DNA of 5,155 nucleotides, taken from Candidatus Eiseniibacteriota bacterium (GTDB taxonomy: Bacteria > Eisenbacteria > RBG-16-71-46 > CAIMUX01 > VGJL01). How positions within the stretch are numbered: the stretch's first letter is position 1; every line of letters starts with the position of its first letter. Shown piece by piece: positions 1-5,155 of this stretch. The translations under genes and the position numbers were made by a program. The DNA lies in contig WJJW01000010.1 of assembly GCA_014729455.1 (NCBI GenBank), forward strand, positions 1 through 5,155, read 5' to 3'. The notes under the pieces were generated by a model that saw only the letters and a list, made by a program, of their open reading frames with translations, was not told the origin of the DNA and ran no database searches.

Positions 1-228
1 GTGGGTCCCCTCTCCGCCCAGAATCGCATCGAAGGAACCGTGGCCCGGTTGATCGACCGGGGGGGACGCTGCCTGCTGGAGGTCGATTGCGCCGGAGAGC
101 GGATCCACGCGGCGATCACGCGGCGGGCGGCGGACCAGCTCGGCGTCACCGAGGGGAAGACGGTGACGGTCCTGTTCAAGGCGGCGGCGATCCACCCGGT
201 CGGGGAGCTCCGCGGACACGACCGGTAG
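1..228 (+). CDS. TOBE/MOP-domain C-terminus, probably of a molybdate/tungstate ABC transporter ATPase (5' partial)
   Basis: The 75 visible residues form one MOP/TOBE-type oxyanion-binding domain: an SAQNRIEGTV opening strand (about residues 5-14), a central EVDCAGERIHAAITRRAA stretch (27-44), then LGVTEGKTVTVLFKAAAIHPV (47-67, key features the Gly-Lys turn and the final strand ending in FKA). This resembles the C-terminal regulatory domain of ModC, WtpC and TupC ATPases, where ITRRSxxxLGLxxGxxVxAxFKATAVH is typical. In that family the domain binds molybdate or tungstate and lets cytoplasmic oxyanion restrain transport. The reading frame is open from the first base, so the GTG at position 1 is more likely an internal Val codon than a true start, and no ribosome binding site can be seen. 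A free-standing Mop-like molybdenum-binding protein (about 70 residues) remains possible. Stop codon TAG at 226-228. Confidence 0.75.
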   Translation: MGPLSAQNRIEGTVARLIDRGGRCLLEVDCAGERIHAAITRRAADQLGVTEGKTVTVLFKAAAIHPVGELRGHDR

Positions 229-242
229 GCGTGGCCGCCCGA

Positions 243-262
243 CCCTTCCCTCTCCCTCCCCC
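243..262 (-). other. Predicted G-quadruplex motif in intergenic spacer
   Basis: On the + strand this is an unbroken 20-nt pyrimidine tract with four C runs (CCC, CCC, CCC, CCCCC) separated by 2, 3 and 1 nt. Read on the minus strand it gives GGGGG-A-GGG-AGA-GGG-AA-GGG, a perfect match to the four-tract G-quadruplex pattern with very short loops. It lies 14 nt after the stop of the TOBE-domain gene and 57 nt before the next start. For both flanking + strand genes the G-rich strand is the template strand. The motif is directly visible; folding and function are inference. Confidence 0.6.
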
Positions 263-280
263 GCAGGCTAGGATCGGATC

Positions 281-308
281 CGACCCGGGACCGAGCGATC
301 CCGGGTCG
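281..308 (+). terminator. Perfect 10-bp hairpin before the TPR/GT-C gene; terminator or 5'-leader structure
   Basis: The arms CGACCCGGGA (281-290) and TCCCGGGTCG (299-308) are exact reverse complements around an 8-nt loop (CCGAGCGA). No T-run follows, so it is not a canonical intrinsic terminator, though GC-rich bacteria often use hairpins lacking U-tracts. It could end transcription of the upstream TOBE-domain gene. Because its right arm ends 11 nt before the ATG at 320, it could also sit over the ribosome loading region of the downstream gene. A 9-nt direct repeat CGAGCGATC (292-300 and 307-315, period 15) overlaps the loop and right arm. Confidence 0.4.
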
Positions 309-319
309 AGCGATCTCTG

Positions 320-2263
320 ATGAACCGAAACCAACTCCTCCTGGGGGCGGCAGCCCTCCTGCTGATCACGATTCTCGCCCACTTCCCCGCGCTCGACGCG
401 GGGTTCATCTGGGACGACGACGCGTACGTGACCGAAAACGAGACGCTCTGGCGGCCCGGCGGCCTCGAGCGGATCTGGCTCGACCCCTCGGCGACCTCCC
501 AGTACTACCCGCTCGTCTACACGACCTTCTGGATCGAGCACCGCCTGTGGGGTCTGGAGCCGCTCGGGTACCACGTCGTCAACGTGCTGCTGCACGCGGC
601 GGTCGCGTTCCTCCTGTGGCTGTCGCTGTCTAGGCTGGGGATCGGACCCGCCTGGCTCGCCGCGGCGGTCTTCGCCGTCCACCCGGTCCACGTCGAATCG
701 GTCGCCTGGATCACCGAGCGCAAGAACGTCCTGTCGGGGATCTTCTACTTCTCCTCGTTCCTGCTCTTCGTGCGGGCGTGCCGGCCGTTCCGTTCCGAGC
801 CGGAGCCGGTTCGCTGGCAGGCGTACGTCCTGAGCCTGCTGCTGTTCCTCTGTGCCCTCTGGAGCAAGACGGTCACGAGCACCCTGCCCGCGGCGATCCT
901 GCTCCTCGTCTGGTGGAAGCGCGGGACGATCTCGAAGCGGATCGTTGCACTCACCGTGCCGCACTTCGTCCTCGGCGCGGCGCTCGCGGGGGTGACGATC
1001 TGGGTGGAGCGGCACGAGGTCGGCGCGCACGGCGCCGAGTGGTCGCGCAACCTGATCGAGCGTACGCTCCTCGCCGGAAAGGCGATCTGGATCTACATCT
1101 CCAAGCTCCTGGCGCCGGTCGATCTCGCCTTCATCTATCCGAAGTGGGAGGTGGACCAGACTGCGTGGGCGCAGTATCTGTTCCCGCTCGCGTTTCTCGC
1201 GGCGCTGTTCCTCCTGTGGCGGGTTCGCGATCGGATCGGGCGGGGTCCCCTGGTCGCGGTGCTCTTCTTCGCCGGGACGCTCCTTCCCGCCCTCGGCTTC
1301 ATCAACATCTACCTGATGCGCTACTCCTTCGTCGCCGATCACTTCCAGTACCTCCCGAGCGTCGGGATCCTCGTGCTGGTCGTCTGCGCGCTCCATGCGT
1401 TGATCCAGCGGTTCGGGCCGATCGACCGCCGGGTCGTGCGCGGGCTCGCGGGCGCGCTGCTCGTGGTCCTCGGGATCGCGACCTTCGCGCGGGCGAGCGT
1501 CTTCCGCGACGCCGAGACCCTCTGGCTCGACACGCTCTCGAAGAACCCGGACGCCTGGATGGCCCACCACAACCTCGCGATGGTCTACGAAGGACAGGGG
1601 CGGTTCGAGGAGAGCCTCGAACGGTACCGACGCTCGATCGAGCTGCGTCCGGATCTGTCGCAGTCCTACTTCAACCTCGGGACGCTGCTGGCGCGGAACC
1701 GGGAGTGGGAAGCCGCACAGGAGAACTTCGAGAAGGCGATCGACCGGGAACCGGGCTACGTCGACGCGCACGTCCATCTCGCCAACGTGCTGTACACGCA
1801 GGGAATGCTGGAGGAAGCGGTCGACCGCTACCACCGAGCCGTCGCCATCGATCCGAACAAGCTCTCCGCGTACAAGAACCTCTCCGTGGCCCTGATCCGC
1901 CTCGGGCGCTGGACCGAGGCGGTCGAGGCGACACGGAACGCGCGGCGCCTCGATCCGACCGATCCGGAGACGGCGCATCGCCTCGCGCGGCTCCTCGCGA
2001 CCGCGCCGGACGAGGCGGTCCGGGACGGGGAAAAGGCGGTGCAGCTCGCCGAATCGCTGAGCGGCGCGATCGGTCACCGGCACGGCCCGTATCTGGTGAC
2101 CCTGGCGGCCGCCTACGCCGAGGCCGGCCGGTTCGACCGGGCGGTCGCCACGATCGACCGGGCGATCGAGAAGGCGCGGGGGGCGGGCATGGACGAGGTC
2201 CTGCCTGATCTCGAGGCGGCCCGGGAGCGGTATCGAGAGGGGAAGCCGACCCGGATGGAGTGA
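320..2263 (+). CDS. Polytopic membrane protein with C-terminal TPR array, TMTC-like (GT-C glycosyltransferase-type)
   Basis: A 647-residue protein in two halves. Residues 1-390 carry about 10-12 hydrophobic segments, starting with a signal-anchor-like helix (6-25). A short loop after it holds WDDD (31-34), matching the acidic motif in the first extracytoplasmic loop of GT-C enzymes. Other conserved-looking blocks are QYYPLVYTTFWIEHRLWGL (61-79), GYHVVNVLLHA (83-93), HPVHVESVAWITERKNVLSG (121-140), YISKLLAPVDLAFIYPKW (259-276) and YSFVADHFQYLPS (335-347). These recur in bacterial TPR membrane proteins related to eukaryotic TMTC O-mannosyltransferases. Residues 412-547 are four consecutive 34-residue TPRs, then a degenerate repeat and a last one (about 587-620). 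The TPR half is probably extracytoplasmic and may bind protein acceptors, as proposed for the family. Start ATG 320 precedes the hydrophobic helix directly but lacks a clear Shine-Dalgarno. Substrate and sugar donor are unknown, and no glycan gene cluster surrounds it. Confidence 0.85.
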   Translation: MNRNQLLLGAAALLLITILAHFPALDAGFIWDDDAYVTENETLWRPGGLERIWLDPSATSQYYPLVYTTFWIEHRLWGLEPLGYHVVNVLLHAAVAFLLWLSLSRLGIGPAWLAAAVFAVHPVHVESVAWITERKNVLSGIFYFSSFLLFVRACRPFRSEPEPVRWQAYVLSLLLFLCALWSKTVTSTLPAAILLLVWWKRGTISKRIVALTVPHFVLGAALAGVTIWVERHEVGAHGAEWSRNLIERTLLAGKAIWIYISKLLAPVDLAFIYPKWEVDQTAWAQYLFPLAFLAALFLLWRVRDRIGRGPLVAVLFFAGTLLPALGFINIYLMRYSFVADHFQYLPSVGILVLVVCALHALIQRFGPIDRRVVRGLAGALLVVLGIATFARASVFRDAETLWLDTLSKNPDAWMAHHNLAMVYEGQGRFEESLERYRRSIELRPDLSQSYFNLGTLLARNREWEAAQENFEKAIDREPGYVDAHVHLANVLYTQGMLEEAVDRYHRAVAIDPNKLSAYKNLSVALIRLGRWTEAVEATRNARRLDPTDPETAHRLARLLATAPDEAVRDGEKAVQLAESLSGAIGHRHGPYLVTLAAAYAEAGRFDRAVATIDRAIEKARGAGMDEVLPDLEAARERYREGKPTRME

Positions 2264-2275
2264 AGACCGGCCGGG

Positions 2276-2290
2276 GGACCGGCGCGGTCC
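2276..2290. terminator. Short GC hairpin between convergent genes, possible bidirectional terminator
   Basis: GGACCG (2276-2281) and CGGTCC (2285-2290) pair around a GCG triloop. They lie within the 31-bp gap between the stop of the + strand TPR gene (2261-2263) and the stop of the - strand permease gene (2295-2297). The position suits a shared terminator for both convergent units, but there is no T-tract on either side, and GC-rich DNA makes such stems by chance. Other pairings of the repeated GACCGG/CGGTC words nearby are possible. Confidence 0.3.
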
Positions 2291-2294
2291 GCGG

Positions 2295-3134
2295 TCACCC
2301 CGTGCTGCGCGCCGCGCCCCCCGCGCGACCGGCGAGAACCGCCTCCAGGATCCGTCCGATCGCGTAGGCGACGACCAGGACGAGCGCGATCACCGCCCCG
2401 GAGGGGAGATCGATCACGACGGAGAGGAACATCCCGACCAGCACCGAGCCGATCCCGATCGCGATCGAAGCGATCCGTACTCCCGCGAAGCTGCGCGCGA
2501 ACAGGAGCGCGGTCGCGCCCGGCACCACCAGCAAAGCCGAGACCAGAACGATCCCGACGATCTTCATCGAGGCGACGACGACCCCGGCGACCAGGACGAG
2601 GAACAGGCCGCGCAGACGGTCGACCGGCCACCCTTCGACACGGGCGAGCTCTTCGTGGAAGGTCGTCGAGACGAACCCCCGCGAGAAGGCGATCATCGCG
2701 ACGACGACCGCGGCCGTGACCGCGCCGACGTAGGCGAGATCGCCCGGCAGGACCGAGAGGATGTTGCCGAAGAGAAAGCCGAAGAGGTCCTGCGTGTAGG
2801 TCTTGCGCAGAGCGAGGGCGATCACCCCGATCGCCATCGCGCCGGGGACGATGATCCCGATCGCGCTGTCCTCGGAGATCCTTCCGCGCCGTGTCCAGAA
2901 CGCGAGGAGGACCGCGAGGAGCAAGGCGAAGAGCGAGCCGCCGGCGACGACGCCTCCGCCGAGCAGCAGAAACAGGGCCGCACCGCCGAACGCGGCGTGC
3001 GCGAGGCCGTGACCGGCGAACGCCATGCGGCGCAGGACGATGAACGGCGAGAGCAGTCCCGCCGCCAGCGCGACGAGCAGCCCCGCCGCCAGCGCGCGCC
3101 GCAGGAAGGCGAACTCGAGCCATTCGGCGAGCAT
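2295..3134 (-). CDS. znuB: Zinc/manganese-type ABC transporter permease (ABC-3 family, ZnuB-like)
   Basis: This 279-residue inner-membrane permease has a normal length for the ZnuB/MntB/TroC family and about eight hydrophobic segments (roughly 11-30, 45-60, 64-80, 91-109, 133-150, 176-204, 218-241, 246-263). Family signatures are visible in order: VLRRMAFAGHGLAHAAFGG (33-51), EDSAIGI (88-94), DLFGFLFGNILSV (116-128), the cytoplasmic coupling region KIVGIVLVSALLVVPGATA (191-209) and DLPSGAVIAL (242-251). It forms the channel that passes metal from the binding protein to the cytoplasm, driven by the ATPase encoded just upstream. Its ATG shares one base with the ATPase stop (TGATG, 3132-3136), and a GAGG lies 11 nt upstream, so translation is probably coupled. 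It is the last gene of the operon. The zinc label rests on the binding protein and regulator; manganese or iron cannot be excluded from the permease alone. Confidence 0.95.
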   Translation of the reverse strand: MLAEWLEFAFLRRALAAGLLVALAAGLLSPFIVLRRMAFAGHGLAHAAFGGAALFLLLGGGVVAGGSLFALLLAVLLAFWTRRGRISEDSAIGIIVPGAMAIGVIALALRKTYTQDLFGFLFGNILSVLPGDLAYVGAVTAAVVVAMIAFSRGFVSTTFHEELARVEGWPVDRLRGLFLVLVAGVVVASMKIVGIVLVSALLVVPGATALLFARSFAGVRIASIAIGIGSVLVGMFLSVVIDLPSGAVIALVLVVAYAIGRILEAVLAGRAGGAARSTG

Positions 3135-3844
3135 CAGTGCCGGTGCCTCAGGAACAGGTTGTGGACCCCGAACGCCTCGGTGAGCCTCCCCTCGTCGAGG
3201 TCGGACGGAGAGCCGAACCAGTTGAGCTTGCCGGCCAGGCAGGCGACCTGATCGGCGTGCTCGGTGACCACCGAGAAGTCGTGCGTCACGATGACGACCG
3301 TCAGCTCCCGCTCCTCGCGGATCTCCAGGACGAGGTGCAGAAACGAATCGAGGGTGTTCGCGTCGACCCCGAGCGTCGGTTCGTCGAGCAGGAGCAGGCG
3401 CGGCTCGCGGACCAGCGCGCGCGCCAGGAACATCCGTTGCTTCTGCCCGCCGCTCAGGAGACCGGCCGGCTTCGCGGCGAGGTCGAGAAGACCGAGGGCG
3501 CGGAGGATCCGATCGACCTTCCCGCCGTTCCCGCGATCCCGGATCCCGAGCGTCACGACCTCGCGGACGCGCGCGGGGAAGCGCGGATCGAACGTCGGCG
3601 CCTGCGGCAGGTAGCCGACCGCGCGGCTCTTGCCGGGCGGCTCGCCGAGCACGCGGACCGATCCCTCGTCGATCGGCTCGAGACCGACGAGGACCCGGAG
3701 GAGCGTCGTCTTCCCCCCGCCGTTCGGGCCGAGGATCCCGACGATCCGCCCCGGCGCGACGGCGAGTTCCTCGATCTCGAGGATCGTGCCGCCGCCGCGC
3801 GCGATGCGCAGCCCGCGCGCCTCTATCGCCGCGTGGTTCGGCAT
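3134..3844 (-). CDS. znuC: Zinc/manganese-type ABC transporter ATP-binding protein (ZnuC-like)
   Basis: A 236-residue ABC ATPase with every catalytic motif intact: Walker A GPNGGGKT (39-46), Q-loop Gln81 in GYLPQ, signature LSGGQKQR (130-137), Walker B LLLLDEP (150-156) and the switch His188 in IVTHD. The context GYLPQAPTFDPRFPARVREVV (77-97, Q81 and the FDxxFP box) is typical of metal-type ABC ATPases such as ZnuC, MntA and TroB. It should act as a homodimer on the cytoplasmic face of the permease. The ATG at 3844 is the only good start, since no Met or GTG codon occurs in frame before Walker A. It lies 22 nt inside the end of the regulator gene. The only purine-rich site, AGGA, abuts the ATG, so initiation probably depends on ribosomes translating the upstream gene. 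The C-terminus is His/Arg-flavoured (HNLFLRHRH) but has no extra domain. Confidence 0.96.
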   Translation of the reverse strand: MPNHAAIEARGLRIARGGGTILEIEELAVAPGRIVGILGPNGGGKTTLLRVLVGLEPIDEGSVRVLGEPPGKSRAVGYLPQAPTFDPRFPARVREVVTLGIRDRGNGGKVDRILRALGLLDLAAKPAGLLSGGQKQRMFLARALVREPRLLLLDEPTLGVDANTLDSFLHLVLEIREERELTVVIVTHDFSVVTEHADQVACLAGKLNWFGSPSDLDEGRLTEAFGVHNLFLRHRH

Positions 3845-4263
3845 TCCTGGCAGGTCCCGAACAGCTCGAGGACGTGATCGTCGACCTCGAAGCCGTGCTC
3901 AGTGCGGGCGATCTCCTCCATCCGCTCGATCGCGCAGACCGGCAGCGGCGTGATCCGGCGGCACGCGGTGCAGGTCAGATGGTGGTGGTGGTCCCCCGCG
4001 ATCTCGAAGCGGCGAACCACCGGATCGACGAACACGGTCCGCGCGATCCCGACGGCGACGAACCGATCCAGCGTGCGGTAGACGGTCGCCAGATCGGGCC
4101 GTACGCCCCCGATCCGCGCGCGCAGCTCCGCCGCGCTCAGCGGATGCGGGGCGACCCGAAGCTGCTCGAGGATCCGCATCCGGCCGGGCGTCGCGCGCAG
4201 GGAGTGTTCGCCGAGGATCCGGCGGACGGTCCGCGAACCCGAACGTGCCGCCGCCTCAGTCAT
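3823..4263 (-). CDS. Fur-family metal-responsive transcriptional regulator (possible Zur)
   Basis: A 146-residue Fur-family repressor of normal length. The N-terminal winged helix (about 8-85) includes HSLRATPGRMRILEQL (20-35) and the recognition helix RPDLATVYRTLDRF (55-68), a hallmark of the family. The dimerization domain carries GDHHHHLTCTAC (90-101), then HGFEVDDHVLELFGTCQEC (123-141). Two CxxC pairs (C98/C101 and C138/C141) would form the structural zinc site; H92-95, H123, D128/D129 and H130 are candidate sensing ligands. Sitting between the binding-protein and ATPase genes of a metal importer, it most likely senses the transported metal and represses its own operon, as Zur does; Fur, Mur or PerR roles cannot be excluded by sequence alone. 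The start at 4263 is preferred over a Met 31 codons upstream because it has GGAG 7 nt ahead, overlaps the previous gene by only 8 nt and gives the family's usual N-terminus. Stop TAG at 3823-3825. Confidence 0.93.
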   Translation of the reverse strand: MTEAAARSGSRTVRRILGEHSLRATPGRMRILEQLRVAPHPLSAAELRARIGGVRPDLATVYRTLDRFVAVGIARTVFVDPVVRRFEIAGDHHHHLTCTACRRITPLPVCAIERMEEIARTEHGFEVDDHVLELFGTCQECRTTRR

Positions 4264-5155
4264 CGCCCGTCTCCGGATCGGATCCCAGGGCGTCGGCGAT
4301 CGCGCCGGCCGCTTCGCGCAACAACGCCTCGTAGGTCTCCGCGCCTTCGCCTCCACCCAGCGGGTCGACGAAGCCGACGGCGATTCCGGTCTCCCGGGCG
4401 ATGACCTCGGCGAAGCGGGGCGAGGTCTGCGGCTCGGCCAGAACGGCCCGTGCTCCGGTCTCGCGGATCGTCTCGATGATCTTCCGGAGGACCCGCGGGG
4501 ACGGCTCCCTTCCCGGGAACGGGGTCAGGACCCCGACCTGGCGCAGCTCGAACCGCGCGACCAGATGGGAGAGCGCTCCGTGCGTCGTCACGAACGGCAC
4601 GGGACGGACCGGGGCGAGACGGGCGGAGGCGCGTTCGGCCAGCTCTCCGTACCGCCGCCGCGCGTCGAGCGCCCGGGCGTGAAAGTGCTTCGCCTGCTCC
4701 GGACGCAGGCGGCCGAGGACCAGTCCGATTCGGCCCGCCATCGCGGCCGCCTTCTGGGGATCGAGCCAGACGTGGGGATCGAGACCGTCCGGGCCCGCTC
4801 CGCCGACCGGCGGATGTCCGTGGTCATGCCCCGGCGCTTCCGGCTCGGGGCCGGGCAGCGCGATCTCGCCGAGCCTCTCGAGCGGGACGTCGGCGGCGGC
4901 GCTCCGCACGAGCGCGGCGGCCCAGTCGTCCAGGCCGCGCCCGACGAGGAAGAACACCTCGGCCCGCGCCGTTTCGCGGAGCAGTCCGGGGGTCGGCTCG
5001 AAGGAGTGCGGCGAGGCTCCGGGCGGGAGGAGGACGAGGATCTCCGCCCCATCTCCGGCGACGTCCCGCAGGATCATTCCGACCGGCGGGATCGACGCGA
5101 CGGCCCGGATCGGTTGCCGGTTCGGCTGCGGCTGCGCCCCGGCCAGAACCGGATA
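4256..5155 (-). CDS. znuA: Periplasmic zinc/manganese-type ABC substrate-binding protein (ZnuA-like), 5' end beyond the window
   Basis: The frame is open to the right edge, giving 299 visible residues; a Met at 5077 is internal because the family motif VASIPPVGMILRDVAGD spans it. The first visible residues, YPVLAGAQPQ, look like the end of a signal peptide with an Ala-x-Ala-like cleavage zone, so only a short N-terminus is missing. This is a cluster A-I metal-binding protein: LLPPGASPHSFEP (42-54, ligand His50), LDPHVWLDP (125-133, His128), VTTHGALSHL (189-198, His192) and GFVDPLGG (261-268, Asp264) supply the four expected metal ligands. A short charged loop with HDHGH (110-114) precedes the second ligand, as in ZnuA-type proteins, which favours zinc over manganese. 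LVGRGLDDW (70-78) matches the family's SGLGLExW block. It captures metal outside the inner membrane and delivers it to the permease encoded downstream. Its stop (4256-4258) overlaps the regulator start by 8 nt. The operon promoter is not in the window. Confidence 0.95.
   Translation of the reverse strand, partial: YPVLAGAQPQPNRQPIRAVASIPPVGMILRDVAGDGAEILVLLPPGASPHSFEPTPGLLRETARAEVFFLVGRGLDDWAAALVRSAAADVPLERLGEIALPGPEPEAPGHDHGHPPVGGAGPDGLDPHVWLDPQKAAAMAGRIGLVLGRLRPEQAKHFHARALDARRRYGELAERASARLAPVRPVPFVTTHGALSHLVARFELRQVGVLTPFPGREPSPRVLRKIIETIRETGARAVLAEPQTSPRFAEVIARETGIAVGFVDPLGGGEGAETYEALLREAAGAIADALGSDPETGDD
4271..4274 (-). promoter_or_regulatory. Ribosome binding site deciding the Fur-family gene start
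   Basis: GGAG on the minus strand, with 7 nt to the ATG at 4263-4261. It lies inside the 3' end of the binding-protein gene and is the best-placed Shine-Dalgarno among the internal genes of the operon. It supports the 146-residue form of the regulator. Confidence 0.6.

Noticed and set aside
245..275. Possible promoter with TAGGAT at 269-274 as a -10 box
   Set aside because: The -10 match is only partial, no convincing -35 lies at the right spacing, and sigma factor preference in this organism is unknown.
176..2083. A 635-codon open frame on the minus strand opposite the TPR/GT-C gene
   Set aside because: Its translation is Arg/Glu/Asp/Pro-rich low-complexity sequence with no family motif, typical of the antisense frame of a GC-rich gene. 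The + strand frame has transmembrane segments and TPRs.
778..2208. A 476-codon + strand frame inside the TPR/GT-C gene
   Set aside because: Arg/Ala/Gly/Pro-rich with no recognizable motif; a frame-shifted shadow arising from scarcity of stop codons.
3137..3877. A 246-codon + strand frame opposite the ABC ATPase gene
   Set aside because: The minus strand carries all ABC ATPase motifs intact; the opposite frame is charged low-complexity sequence.
3823..4356. A 177-residue version of the Fur-family regulator
   Set aside because: The extra 31 residues are Arg-rich, overlap the binding-protein gene by about 100 nt and have no family similarity. The start at 4263 has GGAG at 7 nt spacing.
4256..5077. 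Binding-protein gene starting at the Met at 5077
   Set aside because: The frame continues to the window edge, and the conserved VASIPP strand and a signal-peptide-like tail lie upstream of that Met.

Overview
This is a GC-rich bacterial window (roughly 69% G+C by eye) with densely packed genes and strong third-position G/C preference. It resembles an environmental or metagenomic bacterium of the Acidobacteriota, Myxococcota or Eisenbacteria kind. That placement is inference from composition and from the membrane-TPR protein; no marker gene is present to fix a phylum.

Left part, + strand. The window opens inside a gene whose last ~75 codons encode a TOBE/MOP oxyanion-binding domain, most likely the C-terminus of the ATPase of a molybdate/tungstate ABC transporter (positions 1-228). 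A 91-bp spacer follows. It holds a C-run tract that reads as a four-tract G-quadruplex motif on the minus strand, and a perfect 10-bp-stem hairpin ending 11 nt before the next start codon. The next gene (320-2263) encodes a 647-residue polytopic membrane protein with a C-terminal TPR array. Its layout matches the bacterial relatives of the TMTC family, which are GT-C-fold glycosyltransferase-like proteins.

Right part, - strand, convergent with the left part. A tightly overlapped four-gene metal-uptake operon is transcribed from beyond the right edge towards position 2295. Its order is a periplasmic Zn/Mn-type binding protein (5' end outside the window), a Fur-family regulator, the ABC ATPase and the ABC-3 family permease. 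Successive genes overlap by 8, 22 and 1 nt, which implies one transcript and translational coupling. Together they form a complete high-affinity divalent-metal importer, probably for zinc, with its likely metal-responsive repressor inside the operon. The operon promoter and any Zur/Fur operator lie beyond position 5155.

The two transcription units meet tail to tail across 31 bp (2264-2294), which contain a short GC hairpin. There is no gene-free stretch longer than about 90 bp, and I found no tRNA, rRNA, CRISPR array, insertion sequence or phage gene. No new multi-gene system is evident. The most unusual signal is compositional: GATC occurs about 95 times by hand count, several times more than base composition predicts, and Asp codon choice appears to follow it.
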